Shown here: piece by piece, positions 1 to 7,171 of the stretch
How positions within the stretch are numbered: the stretch's first letter is position 1
How the letters are laid out: each line of letters starts with the position of its first letter
Origin: Parvularculaceae bacterium
Lineage (GTDB): Bacteria; Pseudomonadota; Alphaproteobacteria; Caulobacterales; Parvularculaceae
Direction: 5' to 3'
DNA length: 64,000 bases
Assembly: GCA_021776475.1 (NCBI GenBank)
Contig: JAJFFV010000005.1
Coordinates: 868,001 to 932,000, forward strand
Position numbers and translations under genes: made by a program
Notes under the pieces: model-generated
Seen by the model: the letters and a program-made list of their open reading frames with translations, nothing else
What the model was told of the DNA's origin: nothing
The model's database searches: none

Positions 1-286
1 TGGCCGAGTAAATCCCTGGATTACCGCCGAGCGCCATGACGGAGAGACCTGAATCATCTGCCATCGCCGGCAGGTTGCTTGCTGTCGCCGCTGCAATTGC
101 CTTCAAAGCCGAATTTGCCTCAAACGTTTCACCAGTTTCCTCAGGTTCGGGCAAATCGAGCTCTCGGGCGGACAATATTTCGATGCCTAAAGGGGCAAAT
201 AGGCCCGAAAATTCGACCAGTTTGCCTTCATTGTGGCTCGCGAGGGCCATTTTTTTACCAGAAAATTTTCTAGTTATTTCAGCCAC
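1..286 (-). CDS. rdgB: RdgB/HAM1 non-canonical purine NTP pyrophosphatase, 5' part (runs off window start)
   Basis: Only the N-terminal ~95 residues are inside the window. The family hydrolyses dITP, XTP and dUTP-like nucleotides to the monophosphate, keeping deaminated bases out of DNA. The translation shows the hallmark substrate-binding motif ASHNEGKL near the start, then EETGETFEANSALKA, then the metal-binding/catalytic motif ADDSG followed by LGGNPGIYSA, all in the family order. I chose the GTG at 284-286, which gives a basic leader of about a dozen residues before the SHNEGK loop as in other alphaproteobacterial copies; an internal ATG (first residue of MALASHN) is the alternative. The upstream region carries repeated GAAAAAC dyads. 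Confidence 0.9.
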   Translation of the reverse strand, partial: MAEITRKFSGKKMALASHNEGKLVEFSGLFAPLGIEILSARELDLPEPEETGETFEANSALKAIAAATASNLPAMADDSGLSVMALGGNPGIYSA

Positions 287-303
287 TTACAGACCACCAT
301 GCC

Positions 304-381
304 GAAAAACGACAAAAATATATCGTTTTTCAATAAAAACTTCTTGCATTGTTTTTCGATATGGTTATATTGAAAAACAAT
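304..381. promoter_or_regulatory. Two GAAAAAC-based inverted repeats in the rdgB/peptide intergenic region
   Basis: GAAAAACGA (304-312) is mirrored by TCGTTTTTC (323-331), and ATTGTTTTTC (348-357) by GAAAAACAAT (372-381). The GAAAAAC core therefore occurs four times, with the same 21-bp offset between half-sites in both dyads. Such paired, evenly spaced palindromes are typical of a dimeric repressor's tandem operators. They lie just upstream of rdgB (minus strand) and of the peptide genes (plus strand), so either or both could be controlled. The regulator is unknown; the small HTH protein at 1817 is one candidate. Confidence 0.45.
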
Positions 382-423
382 AAGGCGGTATCAAAAAAAC
401 GAGAAACGCCGACCCAATAAAAA

Positions 424-452
424 GGGCGGAAAGACAAAAAGCCAAACCGCCC
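424..452. promoter_or_regulatory. Short GGGCGG/CCGCCC hairpin upstream of the first peptide gene
   Basis: GGGCGG (424-429) can pair with CCGCCC (447-452) across a 17-nt A-rich loop in the leader of the first small peptide gene. It shares the GGGCGG element with the larger hairpins that follow each peptide gene, so it may belong to the same regulatory scheme. No function is established. Confidence 0.3.
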
Positions 453-499
453 GAAAAGTTAAATAGATTGTTTGAAAAACCAAAACTTGGAGAAGTCAC

Positions 500-631
500 A
501 TGATTAACAAACGCACCCCTAGGATCGCTTCTGTCGGCAATTTTGTCAACATATTAGCTTCGCTGACCGTCGTATTTCTGATTTCCGTCGGCTATTTCAG
601 CGCGATTTCTGACCTGCCCGTTAGTATTTAA
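500..631 (+). CDS. 43-residue single-pass membrane peptide, copy 1
   Basis: The gene begins at ATG after a purine-rich ribosome-binding stretch (TTGGAGAAG) and codes for 43 residues. A polar N-terminus with basic residues is followed by one hydrophobic helix (roughly residues 14-35) and the ending SAISDLPVSI. It is the most diverged of three tandem paralogues: the hydrophobic core differs, but the AISDLPV tail is kept, which argues that the tail is the functional signature. I do not recognise the family. The predicted topology is a short membrane-inserted peptide. Size and repetition suggest a toxin-like, stress or membrane-modulating peptide, but this is inference. Confidence 0.6.
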   Translation: MINKRTPRIASVGNFVNILASLTVVFLISVGYFSAISDLPVSI

Positions 632-645
632 CGAGTGGGAAGAAC

Positions 646-691
646 AGGGCGGCATCAACTTAAACCCAACGCCCTAACGCGATGCCGCCCT
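646..691 (+). terminator. Hairpin after peptide copy 1 (11-bp perfect stem)
   Basis: AGGGCGGCATC (646-656) pairs with GATGCCGCCCT (681-691). The loop contains CGCCCT, which could instead pair with the 5' AGGGCG, giving two mutually exclusive structures. There is no clear T-run after the stem, so it may be a transcript-stabilising or switching element instead of a simple terminator. Confidence 0.55.
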
Positions 692-780
692 GAATTCTTT
701 AACCCTGTTGCCCGGATAGACAGCCCAACACTGTAAGGCCGGATCAACAAAAAGCATCGATTGAATCGGGAGAGATCCAA

Positions 781-912
781 ATGACGAAGAAAAATGTAAC
801 TCAAAATGCTTCTACCGGCAATGTTCTGAACGCCGTCGCAACCGTGCTCATCGTAGCACTGATTTTTGCCGGCTATGTCGGCGCGATTTCTGACCTGCCT
901 GTTATTGTTTGA
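781..912 (+). CDS. 43-residue single-pass membrane peptide, copy 2
   Basis: The start ATG lies just after the GGGAGAGATCC ribosome-binding region that also precedes copy 3. The product has a polar, Asn/Thr-rich N-terminus (TKKNVTQNASTG), one hydrophobic helix rich in Ala, Val and Ile, and the ending AISDLPVIV. It is almost identical to copy 3 in protein and flanking DNA, so this duplication is recent, or the copies are kept alike by gene conversion. Differences from copy 3 are few and scattered. The family is not recognised. Confidence 0.65.
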   Translation: MTKKNVTQNASTGNVLNAVATVLIVALIFAGYVGAISDLPVIV

Positions 913-927
913 CCGGCAGGACGAAGC

Positions 928-973
928 AGGGCGGCATCAACTTAAACCCAACGCCCTAACGCGATGCCGCCCT
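928..973 (+). terminator. Hairpin after peptide copy 2 (11-bp perfect stem)
   Basis: AGGGCGGCATC (928-938) pairs with GATGCCGCCCT (963-973), identical to the hairpin of unit 1, including the internal CGCCCT that allows an alternative shorter stem. No T-run follows. Confidence 0.55.
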
Positions 974-1061
974 GAATTCTTTAACCCTGTTGCCCGGATC
1001 GACAGCCCAACACTGTAAGGCCGGATCAACAAAAGCATCGATTGACTCGGGAGAGATCCAA

Positions 1062-1193
1062 ATGACGACGAGAAATGTAACCCAAAATGCTTCTACCGGC
1101 GATATTCTGAACGCCGTAGCGACCGTGCTCATCGTAGCACTGATTTTTGCCGGCTATGTCGGCGCGATTTCTGACCTGCCTGTTATTGTTTGA
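1062..1193 (+). CDS. 43-residue single-pass membrane peptide, copy 3
   Basis: The third tandem copy starts at ATG 1062, at the same distance from the conserved GGGAGAGATCC element as copy 2. An in-frame upstream ATG at 990 would add 24 residues from the conserved spacer, but it is rejected because copies 1 and 2 have no matching extension. The product shares the Asn/Thr-rich N-terminus, the transmembrane helix with FAGYVGA, and the AISDLPVIV tail. It is followed by a hairpin with a T-run and then by the DUF2975/HTH pair, so it could be co-transcribed with or attenuated ahead of that pair. Confidence 0.65.
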   Translation: MTTRNVTQNASTGDILNAVATVLIVALIFAGYVGAISDLPVIV

Positions 1194-1208
1194 CAGGCAG
1201 GACAAAGT

Positions 1209-1266
1209 AGGGCGGCATCCATCCTTAAACCTAACGCCCTAACGCGATGCCGCCCTCACTTTTTTT
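1209..1266 (+). terminator. Hairpin plus T-run after peptide copy 3, ahead of the DUF2975 gene
   Basis: AGGGCGGCATC (1209-1219) pairs with GATGCCGCCCT (1246-1256) and is followed by CAC and seven T residues (1260-1266). This is the only one of the three hairpins that looks like a classical intrinsic terminator. The ribosome-binding site of the DUF2975 gene (AAGGGG) begins right after it, so read-through or attenuation could set expression of that operon. Confidence 0.6.
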
Positions 1267-1279
1267 GAAGGGGAACTGG

Positions 1280-1813
1280 ATGACGAGTAAGAACAGGCTG
1301 GCTGGTTTCATGTCAGTGATTTTGAGGATCATTTACATCATCTCGCTCGTCGCGATGGTCATCCTCGGAATTGCATCAGTCGTCATGTTTTTTGCGGTTC
1401 CGGTCGAAGGCATCCTGGATCGCATCAACGTTGACGTTGATCTTCATCATGATTTCGTCATGTCCGATTTTGTCGACGTGGCCAAAGCCTTCATCACAGC
1501 GGTGATGTTCGTTGTTGTCTCGCGATGTCTGATGGTTGTGACCCAGACAATTTCTGATGGAACACCATTTGAATATGATAATGCAGACCGGTTTGGCATC
1601 ATCGCGCGCGTTGTCGTTTATGCGGAGCTCGCGAAAGTAGCGATTGTTCCTTTTTCGGCAATCGTCGGGGGACTAATGGGGGTTGAATATGGGGAGGGCG
1701 GAGAGATTTCGCTCAACCTGACCAATTTCTTGGGCGCCGGGATCGCACTTGTTCTGGCAGAAGTGTTCCGTGAAGGAGCGCGGCTGCAAGAGGAACAGGA
1801 TTTGACGGTTTAG
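1280..1813 (+). CDS. DUF2975 family four-helix membrane protein
   Basis: The 177-residue product has four hydrophobic segments (about residues 10-38, 68-88, 110-135 and 145-168) and the family's conserved stretch after helix 2, with a DGTPFEYDNADR-type loop (the usual form is GxPFxxxNxxRl). DUF2975 proteins are almost always encoded next to a ~65-residue Cro/CI-type HTH protein, as here. The ATG at 1280 has AAGGGGAA as ribosome-binding site; an upstream ATG at 1247 lies inside the terminator hairpin and is rejected. The family's role is unknown; the pairing suggests a membrane sensor or partner for the regulator. Confidence 0.85.
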   Translation: MTSKNRLAGFMSVILRIIYIISLVAMVILGIASVVMFFAVPVEGILDRINVDVDLHHDFVMSDFVDVAKAFITAVMFVVVSRCLMVVTQTISDGTPFEYDNADRFGIIARVVVYAELAKVAIVPFSAIVGGLMGVEYGEGGEISLNLTNFLGAGIALVLAEVFREGARLQEEQDLTV

Positions 1814-1816
1814 TAG

Positions 1817-2020
1817 ATGGCAATAAATGTAAAACTTGATCGGATTTTGCTTGAACGCGGCATGTCGCTGACTGAATTGTCAGAGAAAGTCGGCGTCACG
1901 ATTGCTAACCTGTCTATCCTGAAAACTGGCAAAGCCAAGGCAATCCGGTTTTCAACGCTGGAAGCGATTTGCCGCGAACTTGATTGCCAGCCCGGCGATA
2001 TCTTGAGTTTTGATGAGTGA
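1817..2020 (+). CDS. YozG-like small XRE-family HTH regulator
   Basis: The 67-residue protein is essentially one helix-turn-helix domain: LDRILLERGMSLTELSEKVG, then the recognition helix region with NLSILKTGKAKAIRFSTL, and the closing CQPGDIL motif typical of the YozG/Cro-like subfamily. It starts 3 bases after the DUF2975 stop codon, so the two are co-transcribed. By analogy with other DUF2975/YozG pairs it probably autoregulates the pair. The GAAAAAC dyads near position 340 and the peptide units are other possible targets, but this is inference. Confidence 0.9.
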   Translation: MAINVKLDRILLERGMSLTELSEKVGVTIANLSILKTGKAKAIRFSTLEAICRELDCQPGDILSFDE

Positions 2021-2126
2021 TTTTATACTAATAAATTAGTAGAACCTCGGCAATTGGTATGCTATGATAAAGGCTAGACAGAAGCTATTGAGCGAGACAG
2101 TCTGTGTACTGGGAAAGGGGTATTTG

Positions 2127-2885
2127 ATGTTGACCCGGAATATGCTGCTTTTTGCCAGTGTGCTAATCTTTCTGACAGTTGCCGTGCCGGTCATTGCCCT
2201 GCCACGGACACCCGGCATCAATACATTGGTTTATACGACTCTTGATTACGACCGCAGGCACGAAGAGTCGAAGACAGGATCGCCAATTCTTGACGCTGCC
2301 CTGGCCAACGATCTCAATATGATCAGCACACTTCTTAGATCGGGCTGGGACCCGAATGATATGGTCGAGGGTGACGGCACGGCGCTAATCATCGCAGCAC
2401 GCAGCGGGCATAAGCGCATGGCCATGATGCTGCTGGAATATGGTGCAGATCCAAACCTTGGCGTCAGCGGTGATGGCAGCCCGTTAATTGTTGCTGCCCG
2501 GAGCGGTAACGCGCGCATGGTCAATTTCCTCCTGGCGGCGAAGGCGGATGTCAATATGTCAGTAGCCGGCGATGGAAACCCCTTGATCGCTGCAGCTTTT
2601 GGCAATCACGTTGAGATCGCCAAAATTCTTCTGGAGGCCGGCGCAGCAATCGACGCAATGGTGCCATCAGATGAGTCCGCGTTAATCAACGCCGCACAAA
2701 CCGGTCATCTGGAAATGGTCAAATTCCTGGTTGAGGAAGGCGCCGATGTTTCCCTCGGCATGATGGCCAACGCGGCCTTCAAACCACAATGGCGCTCTCC
2801 TTTAAGCGAAGCCATCCGCATGGGCCATGATGAGGTCGCGGATTACTTACGCTCACAAGGCGCCGCCATCGGCGGGCCGGCGTAA
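2127..2885 (+). CDS. Exported ankyrin-repeat protein
   Basis: The 252-residue product has an N-terminal signal peptide (MLTRN, a hydrophobic stretch to about residue 24, then ALP) followed by five ankyrin-like repeats from about residue 50. Each carries the core pattern LIxAARSGHxxMxxxLLxxGADPN. The start at ATG 2127 is chosen for the GGGAAAGGGG ribosome-binding site six bases upstream; an in-frame ATG at 2064 would bury the signal peptide. Ankyrin repeats mediate protein-protein contacts, here presumably in the periplasm. A TAATAAATTAGTA palindrome-like stretch lies upstream. The partner is unknown. Confidence 0.85.
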   Translation: MLTRNMLLFASVLIFLTVAVPVIALPRTPGINTLVYTTLDYDRRHEESKTGSPILDAALANDLNMISTLLRSGWDPNDMVEGDGTALIIAARSGHKRMAMMLLEYGADPNLGVSGDGSPLIVAARSGNARMVNFLLAAKADVNMSVAGDGNPLIAAAFGNHVEIAKILLEAGAAIDAMVPSDESALINAAQTGHLEMVKFLVEEGADVSLGMMANAAFKPQWRSPLSEAIRMGHDEVADYLRSQGAAIGGPA

Positions 2886-2961
2886 CCCTGTCAAATCAGC
2901 CCCTTCGCAAGAGCGCTTTTTTCCGCTAGAAGCCGCGCTCTTTGCCTATAGTGGAACTATC

Positions 2962-4134
2962 ATGTCCGTCACGCTCGACCTCGAAACAGCTGCAACCGCG
3001 GTATCGTCATACCCTGCACCTGGTCTGATCGGGCTGACGCGCGCTAAAATGGCGAAACAGTTGAGCGAAGATTTTAGCCTCACTCCCAAACAGGCGAAAA
3101 TGCGCACCAGCCAGCTTTTCCAGTGGCTGTATAATCATGGCGTCACTGATTTCGAGCATATGACCAATGTTTCAAAGGGATTGCGCGCATCGCTGACGCA
3201 GCGGTATGGCCAGCTTTCCGAAACGGCACGGCCTGAAATCATTGAGCGGCAAGTCTCAACTGACGGTACACGGAAATACCTTCTGCGCTTCGCACCGGGG
3301 ATCGAGGCTGAGTGTGTGTTCATTCCGGATGTTGGCCGGTCGGGTGCGTTGTGCGTTTCTTCGCAGGTGGGGTGCACCCTTAACTGTACTTTCTGCCACA
3401 CCGGTACCCAGCTTTTGGTGCGCAACCTGACACCGGCGGAAATCGTCGGCCAAGTGTTGGTCGTCAAGGATGACATTGAAGAATGGCCATCGACTGAACA
3501 TGGCCGGCAACTCACGAACATTGTGTTCATGGGTATGGGCGAGCCGCTATATAATCTCAATAACGTTTCGGATGCGATAGAAATCATTTCGGACAATGAG
3601 GGGATCAGTATTTCGCGCCGTCGGATCACGGTCTCAACGTCTGGTATTGTGCCGCAGATGCACGCCCTGGGGGCACAAACCCAGGCGATGCTCGCGATCT
3701 CGCTGCACGCCACCAATGATGATTTGCGCAATATCTTGGTGCCGATCAACAAAAAATACCCGCTGGACCAGTTGTTGCAGGCCTGCCGTGACTATCCGGG
3801 CGTCTCCAACGCCCGGCGGATTACCTTTGAATATGTCATGTTGAAAGGTGTCAATGATACAAAAGCTGAGGCGAGAAAGCTCGTTTCGCTCCTCAAAGGA
3901 ATACCCGCCAAGATCAACTTGATCCCGTTCAACCCCTGGCCGGGTGCCCCTTATTCATGCTCCGACTGGGAGGCGATTGAAGAGTTTGCCGATATCGTGA
4001 ACCGGGCCGGATACGCCTCACCCATCCGCCGCCCCCGCGGCCGCGATATAGCTGCCGCCTGCGGCCAGCTGAAAACGCAGAGCGTCAAGAAACGGGCCAG
4101 TGTGCGGCGCAACGAGGCCACCGTCGAACTGTAA
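2962..4134 (+). CDS. rlmN: 23S rRNA (adenine2503-C2)-methyltransferase / tRNA A37 methyltransferase
   Basis: RlmN is a radical-SAM enzyme that methylates C2 of A2503 in 23S rRNA and A37 in some tRNAs. The 390-residue translation carries the SAM/4Fe-4S motif CTLNCTFC (Cys138, 142, 145), the [12 protein letters not shown]-binding stretch, LAISLHA, and ends with a [11 protein letters not shown] motif containing the C-terminal catalytic cysteine. ATG 2962 gives the normal family length; an in-frame start at 2827 inside the ankyrin gene is rejected. It converges on alkB with only 7 bases between the stop codons. Confidence 0.96.
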   Translation: MSVTLDLETAATAVSSYPAPGLIGLTRAKMAKQLSEDFSLTPKQAKMRTSQLFQWLYNHGVTDFEHMTNVSKGLRASLTQRYGQLSETARPEIIERQVSTDGTRKYLLRFAPGIEAECVFIPDVGRSGALCVSSQVGCTLNCTFCHTGTQLLVRNLTPAEIVGQVLVVKDDIEEWPSTEHGRQLTNIVFMGMGEPLYNLNNVSDAIEIISDNEGISISRRRITVSTSGIVPQMHALGAQTQAMLAISLHATNDDLRNILVPINKKYPLDQLLQACRDYPGVSNARRITFEYVMLKGVNDTKAEARKLVSLLKGIPAKINLIPFNPWPGAPYSCSDWEAIEEFADIVNRAGYASPIRRPRGRDIAAACGQLKTQSVKKRASVRRNEATVEL

Positions 4135-4141
4135 AGATATT

Positions 4142-5308
4142 TCAGGTGTATTTTGCTGCCAGTCGCACTTTCGCGCGCGGACAGACATTCACCTTGTTCA
4201 AATCACCATCGGCCCAATCCATCACTTTCGGGTCCATCACCTTGAACCATAGATGCGGTATGGCCGCCAGCCCGAGGCATCCCGGATAACCAGACGGCAG
4301 GGTCGGGAGTTCTGGAAAATCGCGCAATGCCTGATAGGGCCGCATCGGGTTGGCGTGATGGTCGGAATGGCGCTGCAGATGTATCTGGAACAGGTTTGAG
4401 ACGATGTGGTTTGTGTTCCATGAATGACGCGGTTGACAAGGTTCGTACTTGCCATTGTCCTTCTTCTGCCGCAGCAACCCATAATGCTCGATATAATTGA
4501 CTTGAGTAAGTGCGTACCAGCCGAAGAAATGGTGGCCGATAATGAACGGCAACACGGCCCAGCCGACCCAAGCGACAAGTGCAGCAGCAATCACCAGTGT
4601 GATCGCATAGACCTGCAGGATTTCATTTTCCCAATGCACTAGCGGCAGGCCTTTGTTACCAAGTCGCTTTGCTTCCTGCTGCCAGCCACCGACAAAGGCG
4701 CCGGGCAATTCGCGCAATGCAAACGCGTAAACCGTTTCACCCATCTTCGCGGACGCACAATCTTCCGGTGTCGAAACGTTTACGTGGTGGCCTCGGTTAT
4801 GCTCCATCGTGAAATGTCCGTACCCGACAACCCCGAGGGCGATCTTGGCAAGGTAACGGTTCAGCCGATCGCTCTTGTGGCCGAGCTCATGGGCAATGGT
4901 GATCGCAGCGCCACTTTCGGTACCGATACCGATAATTAAGATAATGATGGCCCAGGCCGGCAATTCCTGGGTGCCAACAAACCACGCTGCACCGATAAAG
5001 ATCAGATACTGCAGAGGGATACTGACATAGGCGATGTAGTCGTAAAACTTGTCGATGCTCATGGCCGGGACCACTTCTTCCGGCGGATTGTTCTGGTCCT
5101 CGCCGAAAATCGCATCCATAACTGGGATGAAGGCAAAGATGTAAAAGAAGGGAATGAGAACGGCCAACGGGTTTCTATCGGCTGCGAAATAAAGCCAGAA
5201 GGAGAAAACCGGGACCAAGGTTGAAGCTGGCCCTAAAAACCACAACCAGCGTTTGCCATCCTTGTAGCGGACCTCGGAGCCGTCCGCCTTTGCTGCAACA
5301 AATTCCAT
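4142..5308 (-). CDS. alkB: Alkane 1-monooxygenase (AlkB-type membrane diiron hydroxylase)
   Basis: AlkB inserts oxygen at the terminal carbon of medium-chain n-alkanes, with electrons from rubredoxin and its reductase. The 388-residue protein has about six membrane helices and the diagnostic histidine boxes: HELGHK, EHNRGHH, the HYG motif NYIEHYG, and LQRHSDHH. Start at 5308 matches the family; a longer in-frame extension to 5539 would run through the divergent regulator. No rubredoxin gene is adjacent. It is transcribed divergently from a TetR regulator, with a perfect palindrome between them, so alkane or fatty-acid-responsive repression is likely. Confidence 0.93.
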   Translation of the reverse strand: MEFVAAKADGSEVRYKDGKRWLWFLGPASTLVPVFSFWLYFAADRNPLAVLIPFFYIFAFIPVMDAIFGEDQNNPPEEVVPAMSIDKFYDYIAYVSIPLQYLIFIGAAWFVGTQELPAWAIIILIIGIGTESGAAITIAHELGHKSDRLNRYLAKIALGVVGYGHFTMEHNRGHHVNVSTPEDCASAKMGETVYAFALRELPGAFVGGWQQEAKRLGNKGLPLVHWENEILQVYAITLVIAAALVAWVGWAVLPFIIGHHFFGWYALTQVNYIEHYGLLRQKKDNGKYEPCQPRHSWNTNHIVSNLFQIHLQRHSDHHANPMRPYQALRDFPELPTLPSGYPGCLGLAAIPHLWFKVMDPKVMDWADGDLNKVNVCPRAKVRLAAKYT

Positions 5309-5341
5309 CGCGCTGTGTCCTTTATCTGCTGGACATATGAC

Positions 5342-5370
5342 ATCGAATGTTGTCAGTGTCAACATTCGAT
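5342..5370. promoter_or_regulatory. Perfect 11-bp inverted repeat, probable TetR operator for alkB and its regulator
   Basis: ATCGAATGTTG (5342-5352) and CAACATTCGAT (5360-5370) are perfect mirror copies separated by 7 bp. The palindrome sits between the alkB and tetR starts. On the minus strand it overlaps a TTGACA that could serve as the -35 element for alkB. Size and placement fit a TetR-family dimer site. Confidence 0.75.
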
Positions 5371-5389
5371 CAATAATCACGGAAAAATC

Positions 5390-5995
5390 ATGTCTGAAGC
5401 ATCCTATCATCATGGCAATTTGTACGAGGAGCTGCTCGATCGCGCAGTCGCAGTGATCGGCGAAAAAGGGGTGGAGGGGTTGTCTCTGCGGGGCCTCGCC
5501 CGTGATCTGGGCGTTTCTCATGCTGCCCCGGCGCGGCATTTTGCGGCCAAATCGGATCTCCTCGCCGCGATTGTCCGCACCGCCTATGAGCGCATGACTG
5601 CTACAACGATTGAAGCGGCCAAAGCCGCAGGTGAGGATCCAATCAAACGGTTGAATGCGATGGCGAAAGCCTCGATCAGCTGGGCCGCCAATAACCGGTC
5701 ATATCACACAGCCCTGATGAACCCGGATGTCAGCCGCTTTGCCGATGATGAATTGAAAGCGGCCCTTGGTATCTATATCAAAATGATCTTGGAGGCTTGC
5801 ATCGAAGCACAGAAAGCTGGCCTGTATACAAACAGACCACTGCGAGCAGTATTGCTTTACGGGATTGCTACCACAATCGGCGCATCGATCATTTTTTCCG
5901 ACAGTCTTCTCAACGATATTCTGGGCCCGTTCGAGGGTGAGGGATTAATCGACGAAATCGTCAATCAGGTGATCCCGGTGGATATTAGGGAGTAG
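5390..5995 (+). CDS. TetR/AcrR-family transcriptional regulator, probable alkB repressor
   Basis: The 201-residue protein has an N-terminal TetR HTH (ALIGEKG-like helix 1, then LRGLARDLGVSHAAPARHFAAKSDLLAAI) and an all-helical C-terminal ligand domain resembling the WHG-domain subgroup. The start ATG 5390 is preceded by GGAAAA and gives the standard length; the in-frame ATG at 5315 would place the operator inside the gene. It is divergent from alkB with the palindrome between, which strongly suggests that it controls alkB and itself. The ligand is not evident. Confidence 0.88.
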   Translation: MSEASYHHGNLYEELLDRAVAVIGEKGVEGLSLRGLARDLGVSHAAPARHFAAKSDLLAAIVRTAYERMTATTIEAAKAAGEDPIKRLNAMAKASISWAANNRSYHTALMNPDVSRFADDELKAALGIYIKMILEACIEAQKAGLYTNRPLRAVLLYGIATTIGASIIFSDSLLNDILGPFEGEGLIDEIVNQVIPVDIRE

Positions 5996-6141
5996 GTTCC
6001 CACGGTGCTAATATCGACAATAGGCAGTTTTCTATTGAGAGCACCCGGATAGTGAATAATACCATGATCTTAGCAGATCAGCTGGTTTATCGGAAAAAAG
6101 GAAACCAATCATACGTCTTTTTTGCGGCCGTTTCTGAAGCA

Positions 6142-6765
6142 TCACCGTTTGGTAAACCTTGCGCCAACCCACGCCCCAGCCAAAAGGCAGGGCGCAATGC
6201 CCGCCAGCCATATCAATCTGTATACAGAGGAATAATCCGCTGACTGGTAAAGTACCAGCCAGGTTGCCGGCAAAATCAGCAGCAAGCCAAGAGGCGCCAA
6301 CCGATTGCGAACGTTCTTCCAGAATGGCGCGTCGGTTTTGAATGTCAGGTAGGAGATCAGGCCGCCTGCCGACACAACGCCCGACAGCTTCAGGAGAAAA
6401 TAGATGAGGCGCGGTATCAGATAAGACTCAAGTTCATAAGCGCGGGCATAAGCTGACGCAGCGTTGCGCGCCACATAGATATCGAACACTGTAACCGTCA
6501 GATACCCGGCAATCGTCGCGCCGATCAGCGCCAGGAGCTGTGTCTGTCCTGCCGCTGTTCGGGCAAGGTGGGGTAGGGAGCGGGCCGCCTGTTGCCAATA
6601 CCAGGTGTCCGCTTGGTGCTTATCGGCCTTTGTCAGCCGACCACGATACTCCTCTTCAAGATCGCCCAGAAAAGCCTGACGTATATCGTTCATGGTGCTG
6701 AGCCGGATCAGCATTGTTGCGAAAACCGGCGGTTTGCCCGGCGTTGTATCTGGGCATTCGTTCAT
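6142..6765 (-). CDS. Permease-prefix-like membrane protein coupled to PadR
   Basis: The 207-residue product begins with a soluble region containing LGDLEEEYRGRL and a WYWQQ motif, the signature of the 'permease prefix' segment that commonly follows PadR regulators in operons. Four hydrophobic helices follow. Start ATG 6765 overlaps the PadR stop as ATGA, so translation is coupled; an in-frame start 18 bases further upstream is less likely. It lacks the large MacB-type permease body that often follows the prefix, so it may be a stand-alone membrane partner of the regulator. Function unknown. Confidence 0.75.
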   Translation of the reverse strand: MNECPDTTPGKPPVFATMLIRLSTMNDIRQAFLGDLEEEYRGRLTKADKHQADTWYWQQAARSLPHLARTAAGQTQLLALIGATIAGYLTVTVFDIYVARNAASAYARAYELESYLIPRLIYFLLKLSGVVSAGGLISYLTFKTDAPFWKNVRNRLAPLGLLLILPATWLVLYQSADYSSVYRLIWLAGIAPCLLAGAWVGARFTKR

Positions 6766-7097
6766 GCAGGTGCCTCTGGCCATGGCGCAATCCCAGATGT
6801 CATATTTTTCAGTACAGTGAGGGACTTTTCAAACTGGGCCTTGCCGCCGTCCGTAATTTCGTAGTGGCGTTTTGCCCGCCCGCCACGCTCGTTTGTTGCG
6901 GCACCCATGCGCGACAATACGTGGCTCTTTTTCTCCAGCCGGTGCAAGGTCGCATATATTGCGCCCAGCGAAACAGTCTGCCCGGTACGGGTCTCAATTT
7001 CCTGCCATATACTGACACCGTACGCTTCGCGCCCGAGATGGACGAGTGCTGCCAGGACCAGGATTTCAAACTCGCCGAGATTCTTTTCCTTTGGCAT
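6762..7097 (-). CDS. PadR-family transcriptional regulator
   Basis: The 111-residue protein is a winged-helix regulator: EILVLAAL and YGVSIWQEIE in helix 1-2, the VSLGAIYATLHRLEKK recognition helix, and the GGRAKRHYEIT wing with the usual PadR order. It is the first gene of a two-gene minus-strand operon, with the downstream membrane gene overlapping by ATGA. A dyad, TTTACATT/AATGTAAA, lies just upstream in the region shared with YceI, so it may control both directions. Confidence 0.92.
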   Translation of the reverse strand: MPKEKNLGEFEILVLAALVHLGREAYGVSIWQEIETRTGQTVSLGAIYATLHRLEKKSHVLSRMGAATNERGGRAKRHYEITDGGKAQFEKSLTVLKNMTSGIAPWPEAPA

Positions 7098-7117
7098 TTA
7101 CAGCCCATCCTATATGT

Positions 7118-7141
7118 TTTACATTGTAAGAGTAATGTAAA
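7118..7141. promoter_or_regulatory. Inverted repeat between padR and yceI, probable PadR operator
   Basis: TTTACATT (7118-7125) and AATGTAAA (7134-7141) are perfect mirror copies separated by 8 bp. PadR proteins usually bind AT-rich dyads of this kind in their own promoters. The site is 21 bp upstream of the PadR start and 30 bp upstream of the YceI start. Confidence 0.6.
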
Positions 7142-7171
7142 TAAACGTCAACAATCAAATCGGAGAACGTC

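Larger units (their letters stand above)
500..1256 (+). repeat. Three tandem ~281-bp units (peptide gene plus hairpin)
   Basis: The three peptide starts are spaced exactly 281 bp apart (500, 781, 1062). The spacers after copies 1 and 2 are nearly identical: hairpin, then GAATTCTTTAACCCTGTTGC, then ACAGCCCAACACTGTAAGGC, then the ribosome-binding region. The third unit diverges after its hairpin, where the DUF2975 gene begins. The whole cassette, coding plus regulatory, was therefore amplified, not the coding sequence alone. Confidence 0.85.

Noticed and set aside
36-383. Plus-strand open frame over the rdgB start.
   Set aside because: The minus strand encodes a clear RdgB with conserved motifs; the plus frame is its antisense shadow.
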